Of a stretch of DNA of 64,000 nt, positions 44,160 through 53,929 are shown in pieces (the first letter of the stretch is position 1; the number at the start of each line of letters is the position of its first letter). The notes under the pieces are model-generated. The model was not told the DNA's origin. It saw only the letters and a list, made by a program, of their open reading frames with translations, and did not search any database. The position numbers and the translations under genes were made by a program. Source of the DNA: DATKFM01 sp963851215 (GTDB lineage Bacteria; Pseudomonadota; Alphaproteobacteria; Dongiales; Dongiaceae); NCBI GenBank assembly GCA_963851215.1, contig CAWKOG010000015.1, forward strand, positions 313,347-377,346, written 5' to 3'.

Positions 44160-45040
44160 ATGAAGCTAACTCGTTTTCTGGGCGCTATCGGCGCCGTTCT
44201 CTTTGGGTTGAGCGCGGGAACCGCTTCGGCGGACCCGGTCCGGCTGGCGATCACCGACCTTGCTGGCCTGGAGCAGCTGCAGGCCGAGTTCGGCAAATTC
44301 AAGGAAGTTCTCACGGAGGCAACGGGACTTGAGTACGAGTTCTATCCCGTCACCAGCCGCACGGCGGCGGTTGAAGCATTGGCCGCGGAGAAAGGTCGAC
44401 TTCGTGCTTACCGGACCGGCCGAATATGTGGTGATGCGCAAGCGGACGGATGCTCAGCCCATCGTCGGCTTTTCCCGGCCGGACTACTTCTCGGCGATCA
44501 TTGTGCTGGCCGACAGCGGCATCGATAGCGTGATGGACCTCAAGGGCAAGACGATCGCGCTCGGCGATATCGGTTCGACGTCCAACCATCTGGCGCCAGC
44601 GCAGGTCCTGGCCGACTACGGCTTGAACCCGACGCGATGACGTGAAGGTCATGCACGTCGCCGCCAATGTGGCTTGGGAGGCGCTCAAGAAGCGCGACGT
44701 TGACGCCATCGGCATGAACAGCGGCAGGTTCGTCAGCATCCGCGGCAAGGAGACAGAGCTGGAGCCCGGCGCATTTCGCGTCATCGGCCGCGGCCCGGAC
44801 CTGCCGAACGACGTGCTGATGGCCGGCAAGAATGTGGATCCGCAGATCATCGAAAAAGTGCGCGGCGCATTCACCAGCCATAGCAAGGAGCTCGTGGACG
44901 CGATCCTGGTCGGCGACGACAATCAGAAGTATCTGGGCATGAAGTTCCTGCCGAACATCACCGACGCCGAGTACGACTATGTCCGCTCGATGTACGCGAC
45001 GATCGGCCAGCCGAAATATGCCGAATTCGTCGGCAACTGA
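44160..45040 (+). pseudogene. phnD: Phosphonate-binding protein PhnD-like, two frameshifts
   Basis: Periplasmic solute-binding protein of an ABC phosphonate importer. Start ATG 44160 (MKLTRFLGAIG) with GGAGGAG upstream; signal peptide ends LSAGTASADP. ITDLAGLEQLQAEFGKFKEV and TGLEYEFYPVTSRTAAVEAL are in frame one. An extra G at 44394-44395 moves KVDFVLTGPAEYVVM, SAIIVLADSGIDSVMDLKGK into frame two. An extra base at 44634-44636 moves VKVMHVAANVAWEALKKRDVD and AEFVGN into frame three. Correcting both gives 292 residues. Its stop overlaps the phnC ATG. Confidence 0.8.
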
Positions 45041-45895
45041 TGAGCCTCGCAGAACTCTCTTCAGCGGCCGCGCGGCGCTCCGCCGACGCGGCCGCTATTT
45101 CCGCAACCGACGCAACGCCGCCAGCCGTTGCCGAGGTGACCCCGCTCTCGCGGCGCAAGGAGTTGGAGGTACGCGGCCTGGTTAAGAGCTTTCCGACCCG
45201 GGGACGGGTACTCGCGGGAGTGGATTTTACGCTCTTTCACGGCCAGTCGGTGGCCCTGATCGGCGCCAATGGCACGGGCAAGTCGACCTTTCTGCGCTGT
45301 TGCCTGCGCTTGTGCATGCCCGATGGCGGCAGCGTGCGCCTGCTCGATACCGAGCTGGACCGCCTCGGCGCCACGGCCCTGCGAAAGCTGCGGGCCCGAG
45401 TCGGTTTCGTATTCCAACGGCACAATCTCGTGCCGCGCCTGTCGGCGTTGACCAACGTGTTGCAGGGTGCGCAGGCCCGCCGCGCGGGTCCCCGCTACTG
45501 GTTGCAGAGCCTGGCGCCGCGCGCGATCCGGGAAGCGGCTCTGCACTGCCTGGATCAGGTCGGTCTAGCGGACTTGGCGCATCAAAGGGCTGATTCGCTG
45601 TCAGGCGGCCAATCGCAGCGGGTCGCGATCGCCCGTATGCTGATGCAGGAACCGGAACTCGTACTCGCGGACGAACCGGTGGCCAGCCTCGATCCCAACG
45701 CGGGCGAAGAGGTCATGGAGCTGTTCGTCAGCCTGATGCGCACGCCGCCGCACCACGCTGCTGTTCACGTCCCACAACCTCGCGCACACCGCGACCTATG
45801 CCGATCGGATTGTCGGACTTCGGAACGGCAGGATTGCGTTGGACGAGCCTGCGCAGCGCTGCGAGCTTGAGGAGTTGCGACAGCTCTATGGCTGA
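45040..45895 (+). pseudogene. phnC: Phosphonate import ATPase PhnC, one frameshift
   Basis: ABC ATPase, 284 residues after correction. A nonconserved 40-residue N-terminal extension is followed by LEVRGLVKSFPTRGRVLAGV, Walker A GANGTGKS, signature LSGGQSQRVAIARML, Walker B LVLADEPVASLD. The frame shifts at about 45745-45752 (CACGCCGCCGCACC); without the extra base it continues TTLLFTSHNLAHTATYADRI, including the H-loop, to ELRQLYG. It overlaps phnD by one base and phnE by 8. Confidence 0.82.
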
Positions 45896-46713
45896 CCGTG
45901 GCGCCAATGCTTCAACTCTGTCGCGAATCGACGGCCTCCTGCCGCCCCGCTTTGCGTGGCCCGGTCCGCTGCGATTCGTTCTCTATGTTGCGGTTGCCGC
46001 GTTCCTGATTGCGTCGATTGATGGCGTCGACATCTCGCTAGGCGAGCTTGTCGAAGGGATACCGAGCATTGGGCGAATGCTCGGCCAGATGTTCCCGCCG
46101 AATCTGACCCGTATCGGTCCAATCCTGTTGTCGCTGCTGGAGACCTTTCAGATGGCGGTCGTCGGCACAGCCTTCGGCGTGCTGTTCAGCCTGCCTCTGG
46201 CCGTCCTCGCGGCCCGCAGTCAGACGCCGCATATTGTCGCCTATCACGTCGCTCGCGCCGTCATCTCCCTGTTCCGGACGGTGCCGGATCTGATTTGGGC
46301 GCTTATCTTCGTCGTTGCGGTTGGACTCGGTCCTTTCGCCGGCGCCCTCGCCCTGATGGTCGACACGATGGGGTTCTGCGGCCGCTTCTTCGCCGAGTCT
46401 ATGGAAGAGGCGGACAAGGGGCCGCAGGAGGCGCTGACCGCGCTCGGCGCCACGCGCCTGGGCAAGATCTGCTGTGCGCGTCGTGCCGGCGGCGTTCCCG
46501 TCATTCATCAATACCTCGCTGTTCAGCCTGGAAAAGGCGACCCGCTCCTCCGTCGTTCTCGGCCTGGTCGGCGCCGGCGGAATTGGCATCGAGCTGAAAG
46601 TGGCGATGGATCTCTTCGACTATGACCAGGCCGCCACGATGATCCTCTGCGTCTTCATCCTGGTTGTCGCCGTTGAGCAGGCCAGCGCTTTGCTGCGCCG
46701 ACACATCATCTGA
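45888..46713 (+). pseudogene. phnE: Phosphonate permease PhnE, one frameshift
   Basis: 274-residue membrane permease after correction, with about six helices. BPD-type permease loop FCGRFFAESMEEADKGPQEA and LTALGATRLGKI (the EAA loop contacting the ATPase). The frame breaks at about 46470-46485 and continues in +1 as PAAFPSFINTSLFSLEKATR, SSVVLGLVGAGGIGIELKVA to LLRRHII. Last of the phnDCE set; the methyltransferase starts 8 bp later. Confidence 0.82.
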
Positions 46714-46721
46714 GGTTGGAC

Positions 46722-47393
46722 ATGCCGCAATCCGAAGTACACGCCACCGCCACCGCGCACCTCGCCTGGGACGAACGGTGGCAGAATCCCGGGGACAGGG
46801 CCGAATGGCAAGTGCCCGAGGACGATCTGGTCGATCTCCTGCCGAGGCTTAAGACGCGGCAGGTCCGTCAGGCACTCGACCTCGGCTGCGGTGTCGGCCG
46901 GCATGCTTTGTACCTGGCTGCCCAGGGGATCGATGTCGACGCGATCGACGGCAGCCCGAGCGGCATCGGCTTCTCAGCAGAGAATGCCAAGTCCCAGGGC
47001 CTGACTGTGCGCTGGCGGCAGGGACTCATGACCGAGCTGCCCTACGAACCAGGAAGCTTCGACCTCGTGGTCTCCTGGAACGTGGTCTATCACGGCGCGC
47101 CACCGGTCGTGCGCCAGACGATTGCCGAAGTGCAGCGCGTCCTGCGCCCCGGCGGGCTCTATCTCGGAACCATGCTGACCAAGCGCAACGTCAACTATCG
47201 CCGCGGCCGCGAAATTGCGCCGGACACCTTCGTGGTGGATGGCGACGACGACAAAGGGCATCCGCATTTCTACTGCGATGCGCGCGGCGTCACGGAGCTC
47301 TTTGACGCCTTCGACGTCCTAAGCCTTGCCGAAGTCGAGCACCGCAAGCCCGGCTCCTGGCATTGGCATCTGCTGGCGGAGCGCAGCCGGTGA
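46722..47393 (+). CDS. SAM-dependent class I methyltransferase
   Basis: 223 residues. GAGG lies 6 nt before the ATG. Motif I ALDLGCGVGRHALYLA, motif II-like VDAIDGSP, QGLMTELPYEPGSFDLVVS and VLRPGGLYLGTML define a Rossmann-fold methyltransferase. The tail GDDDKGHPHFYCDARGVTEL resembles tellurite/thiol-type methyltransferases. Placed after phnDCE, so it may modify a phosphonate or a by-product, but that is inference. Convergent with phnF, 11 bp apart. Confidence 0.88.
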   Translation: MPQSEVHATATAHLAWDERWQNPGDRAEWQVPEDDLVDLLPRLKTRQVRQALDLGCGVGRHALYLAAQGIDVDAIDGSPSGIGFSAENAKSQGLTVRWRQGLMTELPYEPGSFDLVVSWNVVYHGAPPVVRQTIAEVQRVLRPGGLYLGTMLTKRNVNYRRGREIAPDTFVVDGDDDKGHPHFYCDARGVTELFDAFDVLSLAEVEHRKPGSWHWHLLAERSR

Positions 47394-47404
47394 CGGACGC
47401 CGCC

Positions 47405-48125
47405 TCACGGCTTGAAGACGATCTGCACGCGCTCGCTGGCGAACCGGCCGATGCTGAACTCGATATGCCGGCCCTCGGTATCGACATTGATGCTCTCGGT
47501 CACCAGAATTGGCAGGCGCGGCGACTGCTTCAGAATACGGGCCTCGATTTCGTCGGGCATGCGAGCCGTCGCGCGCGTTTCCAGCCGGACATAGTCAGCC
47601 ACCCCATGGCGCGCCAGTGCCGCGGTAATGGAGCGGGTGGCCCTGTAGCTGTCGATCAGACCATCGAACCGAGCTGCGGGGAAAATAGTGGCTGACCAGG
47701 CTGATGGGCCGGCTGTCCGCGTGACCGACGATTTCCAGCACGATGATACGCTGTCCGCCGCGGATCTTGAGGCCGCGCGCGACCTCGGTACTGGCAGGCA
47801 GGTCCACGGCGCGCAGCAGCTCGCCGCGGGGATGGTAGTGCTGCGCCGTCAGCACTTCCGAGAAGCGCGTGCGCCGGCTGACCGGATACTCGATGACATT
47901 TTCCTGAACGAACGTGCCGCGGCCTTGTTCGATGCGCACACGTCCGGCATCGGCGAGCGCCGCCATGGCGCGGCGTAGGGTGTGCCTGTTCACGGCAAAA
48001 CGGCGCGCCAGCTCCGCCTCCGTCGGCAGGCGGTCCCCCGGCTTGAACAGGCCGGCGGCGATTTCCGCCGCTAGCGTGGTTTCGATCTTGTGCCACAACG
48101 CCACGCCGTTGGTTCGTTCCGTCAT
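47405..48125 (-). pseudogene. phnF: PhnF-like GntR regulator, one frameshift
   Basis: GntR/HutC-family repressor, 239 residues after correction, start ATG 48125 (MTERTNGVALW) with GGAGG. The wHTH is LFKPGDRLPTEAELARRFAV, RHTLRRAMAALADAGRV, RIEQGRGTFV. The effector domain reads SLVSHYFP and breaks at a C4 run (47678-47681); with C3 the frame continues AARFDGLIDSYRATRSITAA, VADYVRLETRATARMP to QIVFKP. Divergent from phnG; operator candidate at 48170-48177. Confidence 0.85.
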
Positions 48126-48169
48126 CGCCGCCTCCGCTGCCATCGTCATTACGGAACAAACATGCGGAT

Positions 48170-48177
48170 GTCTAGAC
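48170..48177. promoter_or_regulatory. PhnF operator candidate
   Basis: GTCTAGAC, an 8-bp perfect palindrome in ATGTCTAGACCAA between phnF and phnG, resembling the TGGTCTAGACCA-type sites of GntR/PhnF proteins. No Pho box is visible here, so the phnG operon may depend mainly on this site. Confidence 0.5.
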
Positions 48178-48235
48178 CAATTTTCGCCAAGGTCGATTGG
48201 CGGAGCATCACAGTCGGGTAAGAACTAGGCACGCC

Positions 48236-48700
48236 ATGAATGAACGAAACGACATGCCTGATGACCTGACGGATTCGCGCCGCCGCTGGATGGGCGTCCT
48301 GGCGCGCGCCGATCGCGCAACGCTTGAGCAGGCCTGGAACGGGCTGGCCGAACGGCCCGCCTATCGCCAGCTGCGCAAGGCCGAATGCGGCCTTGTGATG
48401 CTGCGCGGCCGCGCCGGCGGCACTGGACAGGCCTTCAATCTCGGCGAGATGACCGTGGCCCGCTGCAGCGTGCAGCTCGGCGACGGCACTGTCGGCCATG
48501 CCTATGCGGCCGGGCGGGATCTCCGCAAGGCGGAGTTGGCGGCCTTGTTCGATGCGCTGTTGCAGACCGCCGCCGCAAAGCAGCTCCAGAGGAATCTGAT
48601 CGAGCCGCTGGCCGCGAAGATCGCGGCGCGGCGGGTGGCCACCAGCCGCAAGGCCGCGGCCACGCGCGTGGATTTCCTTGGTCTGGTACGAGCCCGGTGA
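48236..48700 (+). CDS. phnG: C-P lyase subunit PhnG
   Basis: 154 residues. With PhnH, PhnI and PhnJ it forms the C-P lyase core complex; PhnI needs PhnG, PhnH and PhnL to make ribose-1-phosphonate triphosphate. Family core RRRWMGVLARADRATLEQAW, ECGLVMLRGRAGGTGQAFNL, GEMTVARCSVQL, VGHAYAAGRDLRKAELAAL. Start at 48236 is chosen by position; 48254 is an alternative. First gene of phnGHIJKLM. Confidence 0.95.
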   Translation: MNERNDMPDDLTDSRRRWMGVLARADRATLEQAWNGLAERPAYRQLRKAECGLVMLRGRAGGTGQAFNLGEMTVARCSVQLGDGTVGHAYAAGRDLRKAELAALFDALLQTAAAKQLQRNLIEPLAAKIAARRVATSRKAAATRVDFLGLVRAR

Positions 48701-48704
48701 ACCG

Positions 48705-49304
48705 ATGATACAGACAGCAACCGACATGACGCTGGCCGCCGGGTTCGCCGAGCCGGTGTTTGCGGCACAGCAAACGTTCCGCGCCGCTCTGACGGCCCTG
48801 GCCCATCCTGGGCGCATCGTCGAGGTCGACCTCAAGCTGGAAGCGCCGCCGCCGCTTGACGTCGCCACGGCTGCGCTCGGCCTCACGCTGCTGGATCACG
48901 AGACACCGCTGTGGCTGGACGCCAGGCTGCGAGCCGCTGCGAACTATCTCCGCTTCCATTGCGGTGCGCCTATGGCACCGGCCTTTGGCGACGCGCAATT
49001 CGCGTTTCATGCCGATCTGCGCGCCTTGCCGCCGCTCGCTCACTATCGACAGGGGACGGACGAATATCCCGATGACTCGGCAACGCTCATCCTCCAGGTA
49101 GACCAACTCGCCGATGACGGCCCGCTGCGGCTTTCGGGTCCTGGAATTGCCGATGTGACCAGGCTCGGCGTCGACGGGCTCGATGCCGGTTTCTGGCGCG
49201 CCTGGCCGGCAAACAACGCCGCGTTTCCCCGTGGCGTCGATGTCTTCTTCACCTGCGGTTCCCGGCTTTGCGGCCTGCCGCGCACCACATCCGTGAGGAT
49301 CTAG
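48705..49304 (+). CDS. phnH: C-P lyase subunit PhnH
   Basis: 199 residues, carbon-phosphorus lyase core subunit with a PLP-transferase-like fold lacking PLP function. QQTFRAALTALAHPGRIVEV is the PhnH N-terminal signature, with LTLLDHETPLWL and LRLSGPGIADVTRL later. Four bases downstream of phnG; ends 3 bp before phnI. Confidence 0.95.
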   Translation: MIQTATDMTLAAGFAEPVFAAQQTFRAALTALAHPGRIVEVDLKLEAPPPLDVATAALGLTLLDHETPLWLDARLRAAANYLRFHCGAPMAPAFGDAQFAFHADLRALPPLAHYRQGTDEYPDDSATLILQVDQLADDGPLRLSGPGIADVTRLGVDGLDAGFWRAWPANNAAFPRGVDVFFTCGSRLCGLPRTTSVRI

Positions 49305-49306
49305 CC

Positions 49307-50398
49307 ATGTATGTCGCATTGAAGGGTGGAGAACAGGCCATCGACAACGCCCATGGCTGGCTGGCCGAGGCCCGGCGGGGCGATCCCGCGGTGCCCGAAC
49401 TCACCCTGGCGCAGATTGCCGGGCAGCTGAGCCACGCCACCGACCGCGCGATGGCGGAAGGCTCGCTCTACGATCCGGAGCTGGCGGCGCTGGCGATCAA
49501 GCAGGCGAGGGGAGATCTGATCGAGGCGATCTTCCTGTTGCGCGCCTATCGCACGACGCTGCCGCGCTTTGGCATGTCGGCGCCGGTCGATACCGGCCGC
49601 ATGGCGCTGGAGCGCCGCATCTCCGCCACCTTCAAGGATATTCCAGGCGGGCAGATTCTCGGCCCCACTTTCGACTACACCCACCGGCTGCTGGATTTCG
49701 AAGGCGCCGAACCGTCGCCGGCGCGGCAGGCCGATGAAGGCCTTGCGGACTCGATGCCGCGCGTCCTCGAACTCCTGGATGCGGAGGGACTGATCGAACC
49801 GCCGAGCAGTTCGCAGGGTGAAGAGATAGGCGACGTCACCCGCGACTCCCTCGAGTTCCCCGCCGGACGCGACATCCGGCTGCAATGCCTGGCGCGCGGA
49901 GACGAAGGATTTCTGCTGGCGCTCGGCTACTCCACCCAGCGCGGCTACGGCAGCAACCATCCTTTTGCCGGCGAGATCCGCGTCGGCGAGGTCACGGTGG
50001 AGTTCGAGCCGCCGGAGCTCGGCTTTGCCATCGAACTCGGCGACATCCGCGTGACCGAATGCGAACTGGTCAATCAGTTCACCGGCTCGGCGACGGAGCC
50101 GCCGCAATTCACCCGCGGCTACGGTCTGGTGTTCGGCCATGGCGAACGCAAGGCCATGTCCATGGCGCTGGTGGATCGCGCGTTGCGCGCCGAAGAGCTG
50201 GGCGAGACCGTATCCGCACCGGCGCAGGACCAGGAGTTCGTCCTGTCCCATTGCGACAACGTGCAGGCCACTGGCTTCGTCGAGCATCTTAAGCTGCCGC
50301 ACTACATCGATTTCCAGTCGGAACTGCAGCTAGTTCGCAGCTTGCGCCGGGCGGCGCAAGGCTCGCCGTCAGCGGCAATCAGGGACGCAGCCGAATGA
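49307..50398 (+). CDS. phnI: C-P lyase subunit PhnI
   Basis: 363 residues from ATG 49307 with GAGG upstream; displaces adenine from ATP by the phosphonate. Core MYVALKGGEQAIDNAHGWL, LTLAQIAGQLSHATDRAMAE, SLYDPELAALAIKQARGD, FTRGYGLVFGHGERKAMSMA, LSHCDNVQATGFVEHLKLPH. The end overlaps phnJ by 4 bp. Intact. Confidence 0.97.
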   Translation: MYVALKGGEQAIDNAHGWLAEARRGDPAVPELTLAQIAGQLSHATDRAMAEGSLYDPELAALAIKQARGDLIEAIFLLRAYRTTLPRFGMSAPVDTGRMALERRISATFKDIPGGQILGPTFDYTHRLLDFEGAEPSPARQADEGLADSMPRVLELLDAEGLIEPPSSSQGEEIGDVTRDSLEFPAGRDIRLQCLARGDEGFLLALGYSTQRGYGSNHPFAGEIRVGEVTVEFEPPELGFAIELGDIRVTECELVNQFTGSATEPPQFTRGYGLVFGHGERKAMSMALVDRALRAEELGETVSAPAQDQEFVLSHCDNVQATGFVEHLKLPHYIDFQSELQLVRSLRRAAQGSPSAAIRDAAE

Positions 50399-51294
50399 GT
50401 CCACTCGATGAAGCAAACGCCGCAGGCGTCGCCGCGCCTGCCAACACCGGCGGTTACAATTTCGCGTATCTGGACGAACAGACCAAGCGCATGATCCGCC
50501 GCGCCTTGCTGAAGGCAGTGGCGATTCCCGGCTATCAGGTGCCATTCGGCTCGCGGGAAATGCCGCTGCCTTATGGCTGGGGCACCGGCGGCATCCAGGT
50601 GACCGCCAGCATCATCGGGCCGGACGATGTGTTGAAAGTAATCGACCAGGGCGCCGACGACACGACCAATGCGGTCAGCATCCGCCGCTTCTTCCGGCGC
50701 ACAGCCGGCGTGGCAACCACGGAGCGCACAGAAGACGCGACCGTCATTCAGACGCGCCATCGCGTGCCGGAAGCGCCGCTGCAGGCCGGGCAGATCCTGG
50801 TCTATCAGGTGCCGACTCCGGAGCCATTGCGCTGGCTGGAGCCGCGGGAAACCGAGACCCGCAAGATGCACGCGTTGCAGGAATACGGCGCCATGCATGT
50901 GAGCCTCTATGAGGACATCGCCCGCCATGGCGTGATCGCCAAGTCCTACAACTATCCGGTCCGCGTCAATGGCCGCTATATCATGGCGCCGAGCCCGATC
51001 CCGAAGTTCGACAATCCGAAGATGGACCGCAGCCCGGCCCTGCAACTCTTCGGCGCCGGCCGCGAGCGGCGCATCTACGCGGTGCCGCCGCATACGCCGG
51101 TGAAGAGCCTGGATTTCGACGACCATCCCTTCACGGTGCAATCCTGGGACGAAAGCTGTGCGCTCTGCGGTGCGGCGGATAGCTTCCTGGACGAGATGAT
51201 CGTCGACGACCAGGGCAAGCGCGTTTTCGTCTGCTCCGACTCGAATTATTGCGAGCGCCGTCGCGAGGCCGCCAATGGGGAGGGCGCAGCTTGA
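50395..51294 (+). CDS. phnJ: C-P lyase PhnJ (radical SAM)
   Basis: 299 residues; cleaves the carbon-phosphorus bond of ribose-1-alkylphosphonate 5-phosphate using a 4Fe-4S/SAM radical. The cysteine pattern ESCALCG (C-x2-C) then VFVCSDSNYCERR (C-x5-C) is complete. GGYNFAYLDEQTKRMIRRAL and LPYGWGTGGIQVTASIIG are family motifs. Overlaps phnI by 4 bp and phnK by 4. Confidence 0.97.
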   Translation: MSPLDEANAAGVAAPANTGGYNFAYLDEQTKRMIRRALLKAVAIPGYQVPFGSREMPLPYGWGTGGIQVTASIIGPDDVLKVIDQGADDTTNAVSIRRFFRRTAGVATTERTEDATVIQTRHRVPEAPLQAGQILVYQVPTPEPLRWLEPRETETRKMHALQEYGAMHVSLYEDIARHGVIAKSYNYPVRVNGRYIMAPSPIPKFDNPKMDRSPALQLFGAGRERRIYAVPPHTPVKSLDFDDHPFTVQSWDESCALCGAADSFLDEMIVDDQGKRVFVCSDSNYCERRREAANGEGAA

Positions 51295-52062
51295 GCGAAC
51301 AGCCCATCCTCAGGGTTACGGACCTCTCCCACAGATTTGGCCGGCGCGTGGCGGTTTCCGGCGTCGACTTCGAACTATGGCCGGGGGAGGTGCTGGGAAT
51401 TGTCGGCGAATCCGGCGCCGGCAAGACGACTCTTCTGCGCTGCCTGTCGGGCCAGCTCGCGCCCCAGCGGCGGCCGGGTTGCCTATGGCGACCGGCTCGG
51501 CGACCTGGTCGATGTGTATGCCTTGTCGGAAGCCGGGCGGCGGATGTTGCTGCGCACCGACTGGGGCATCGTGCATCAGAACGCGGCCGACGGATTGCGC
51601 ATGGCCGTTTCCGCCGGCGGCAATATCGGCGAGCGCCTGATGGCCGTGGGCGATCGCCACTATGGCAATATCCGCGGCCGCGCCGAGGATTGGCTGCACC
51701 GGGTGGAGATCGACCTCGACAGAATTGACGACCTTCCGGCCACGTTCTCCGGCGGAATGCAGCAGCGGCTGCAGATCGCCCGCAATCTGGTCACGGGTCC
51801 GCGGCTGGTTTTCATGGATGAACCGACGGGCAGCCTCGATGTCTCCGTGCAAGCGCGGTTGCTGGACTTGCTGCGGCGCCTGGTGACCGGTTTCAAGCTG
51901 GCCGCTGTCGTCGTGACCCATGATTTGCATGTGGTGAGGCTGCTGGCCCATCGGCTCATGGTCATGCAGGGCGGCCGCGTGGTGGAGTCGGGGCTGACGG
52001 ACCAGGTCCTCGACGATCCGCAGCACGCCTATACGCAGCTTCTTGTCTCTTCGGTGCTTTAG
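51291..52062 (+). pseudogene. phnK: C-P lyase ATPase PhnK, one frameshift
   Basis: ABC-type ATPase bound to the C-P lyase core complex, 256 residues corrected. I take the TTG at 51291 (LSEQPILRVTDLSHRFG), since GGGGAGGG lies 6-13 nt upstream and no other start is suitable. Walker A GESGAGKT, then a C4 run at 51462-51465; with C3 the frame runs LAPSGGRVAYGDRLGDLVDV, signature FSGGMQQRLQIARNLV, Walker B LVFMDEPTGSLD. Overlaps phnJ stop. Confidence 0.88.
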
Positions 52063-52072
52063 GAGGACCGCC

Positions 52073-52792
52073 TTGTCCGATTTCACAATGCCCGCCGACG
52101 CCATGGTGGCGGTCCGCGGCCTGGCCAAGCGCTTCGTCCTGCACAACCAGGGCGGCGCGGAGATCCGCGTGCTGCGCGACTTCGACCTCGTCGTCAGCCG
52201 CGGAGAATGCGTTGCCCTGGTTGGCCCGTCCGGCATCGGCAAATCCACGATCCTCCGTTGTCTCTATGGCAACTACCTGGCCAGCGCTGGATCGCTGCTG
52301 GTGCGCCATGACGGCAGTTTTGTCGATCTCGCAACGGCGCCGCCCCGTGCGATCCTGGATTTGCGCCGCCATACCATCGGCTACGTCAGCCAGTTCCTGC
52401 GGGTCGTGCCCCGCGTGCCGTCGCTCGACATCGTTGCCGAGCCGCTGATTGCGCTCGGCGAAAGCGAGGCGGCGGCCCATCGCCGGGCCGCCGGTCTGCT
52501 GGAGCGCCTCAGGATCCCGGAGGCGCTATGGTCCCTGGCGCCGGCAACCTTCTCGGGCGGAGAGCAACAGCGGATCAATATCGCCCGCGGCTTTGTCATC
52601 GACTACCCCGTGCTGCTGCTCGACGAGCCGACGGCCGCCCTGGATGACATGAATCGGCAAACTGTTGTCGATATGATACGCGAACGTAAGAAGGGTGGGG
52701 CGGTCATCATCGGCATCTTCCACGATGAGGCGGTGCGCGATGCCGTGGCCGATCGCCGCTATGACGTCACATCGAATCGGCGGGCTGCATGA
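52073..52792 (+). CDS. phnL: C-P lyase ATPase PhnL
   Basis: ABC-type ATPase, about 239 residues from a TTG at 52073 preceded by AGGAGG at 6 nt. Walker A GPSGIGKS, signature FSGGEQQRINIARGF, Walker B VLLLDEPTAALD, IGIFHDEAVRD H-loop. Required with PhnGHI for the ribosyl-triphosphate step. No ATG lies at the ribosome-binding site; an internal ATG occurs 5 codons later. Overlaps phnM by 4 bp. Confidence 0.92.
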   Translation: MSDFTMPADAMVAVRGLAKRFVLHNQGGAEIRVLRDFDLVVSRGECVALVGPSGIGKSTILRCLYGNYLASAGSLLVRHDGSFVDLATAPPRAILDLRRHTIGYVSQFLRVVPRVPSLDIVAEPLIALGESEAAAHRRAAGLLERLRIPEALWSLAPATFSGGEQQRINIARGFVIDYPVLLLDEPTAALDDMNRQTVVDMIRERKKGGAVIIGIFHDEAVRDAVADRRYDVTSNRRAA

Positions 52793-53929
52793 GCAACTGG
52801 CTCAATTTCACCAATGGCCGCATCGTCTTTTCCGATCAGGTGGCCGAAGCAAGCGTCCAGACCGGGGATGGCGTCATTCAGGCTGTAGACGGCGCCGCGA
52901 CCGGCCCGGAAGTCGTCGACCTTGAGGGCGACTATCTTCTGCCCGGCCTGGTGGAGCTGCATACCGACAATCTGGAGAAGCACCTCGAACCGCGCCCCGG
53001 CGTAATGTGGCCGTCTGCCTTGGCGGCGGTACTTGCCCATGACGGCCAGGTTGCCGCCGCCGGCATCACCACCGTCTTCGACGCCATCTGCCTCGGCGAT
53101 TTCGACAGCAAGGGCAATCGCCGCGCCATGCTCGAGGGTTCGGTTCAGGCGCTGCGCGAGGCCCGCAAGGCTGACATCCTGCGGGCCGAACATATGCTGC
53201 ATTTGCGCTGCGAACTGGCGGATGCGTCGGTCATCGATCTGTTCGACCGCTTTGTCGATGAGCCCGAACTGCGCCTTGTATCGGTAATGGATCACACCCC
53301 GGGCCAGCGGCAATGGACGCGATATCGATAAGTTCCGCCAATACCATAGCAACAAGGGCTGGTCCGACACCGAACTCAAGGCCGAAGTGGCGAAGCGGCA
53401 GCAGCGCATGCAGGAACATTCGGGGCGGCACCGCCAGACGATCGTCGAGCGCAGCCGTCAAATCGGCATTCCGCTCGCCAGTCACGATGACACGACGGCC
53501 GAACATATCTCCGAGGCGGTGGCTGACGGCATCACAATCGCCGAATTTCCCACCAGCCGCGAGGCCGCCGATCTGGCGCGGCGGAACGGCATGACCGTCA
53601 TTATGGGCGCCCCCAATCTGGTGCGTGGCGGCTCCCATTCCGGGAACATCTCGACCGAGGAGCTGTCGACGGCCGGTCTGGTCGATGCCCTTTCGTCGGA
53701 CTATGTGCCGGCCAGTCTGCTGCATAGCGCGTTCGCGCTTCATCAACGACACGGCATCGAATTGCCCGGCACGATCGCCATGGTAAGCCGCACGCCGGCG
53801 AGCATGGTCGGATTGGAGGATCGCGGCGAGATCGCAGTCGGCAAACGCGCCGACCTGATCCGGGTGCGCCTCGCCGGCGATGTTCCGGTCGTCCGGGCGG
53901 CCTGGCGGCAGGGCAACCGGATCATCTGA
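52789..53929 (+). pseudogene. phnM: Ribose-1-methylphosphonate triphosphate diphosphatase PhnM, one frameshift
   Basis: Removes pyrophosphate from ribose 1-methylphosphonate 5-triphosphate. 379 residues corrected. LLPGLVELHTDNLEKHLEPR, VAAAGITTVFDAICLGDFD, SVMDHTPGQRQW then an extra A at about 53317, after which the frame reads RDIDKFRQYHSNKGWSDTEL, IPLASHDDTTAEHISEA, MGAPNLVRGGSHSGNIS. Metal ligands all present. Ends in an ATGA overlap with the DUF1045 gene. Confidence 0.9.
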
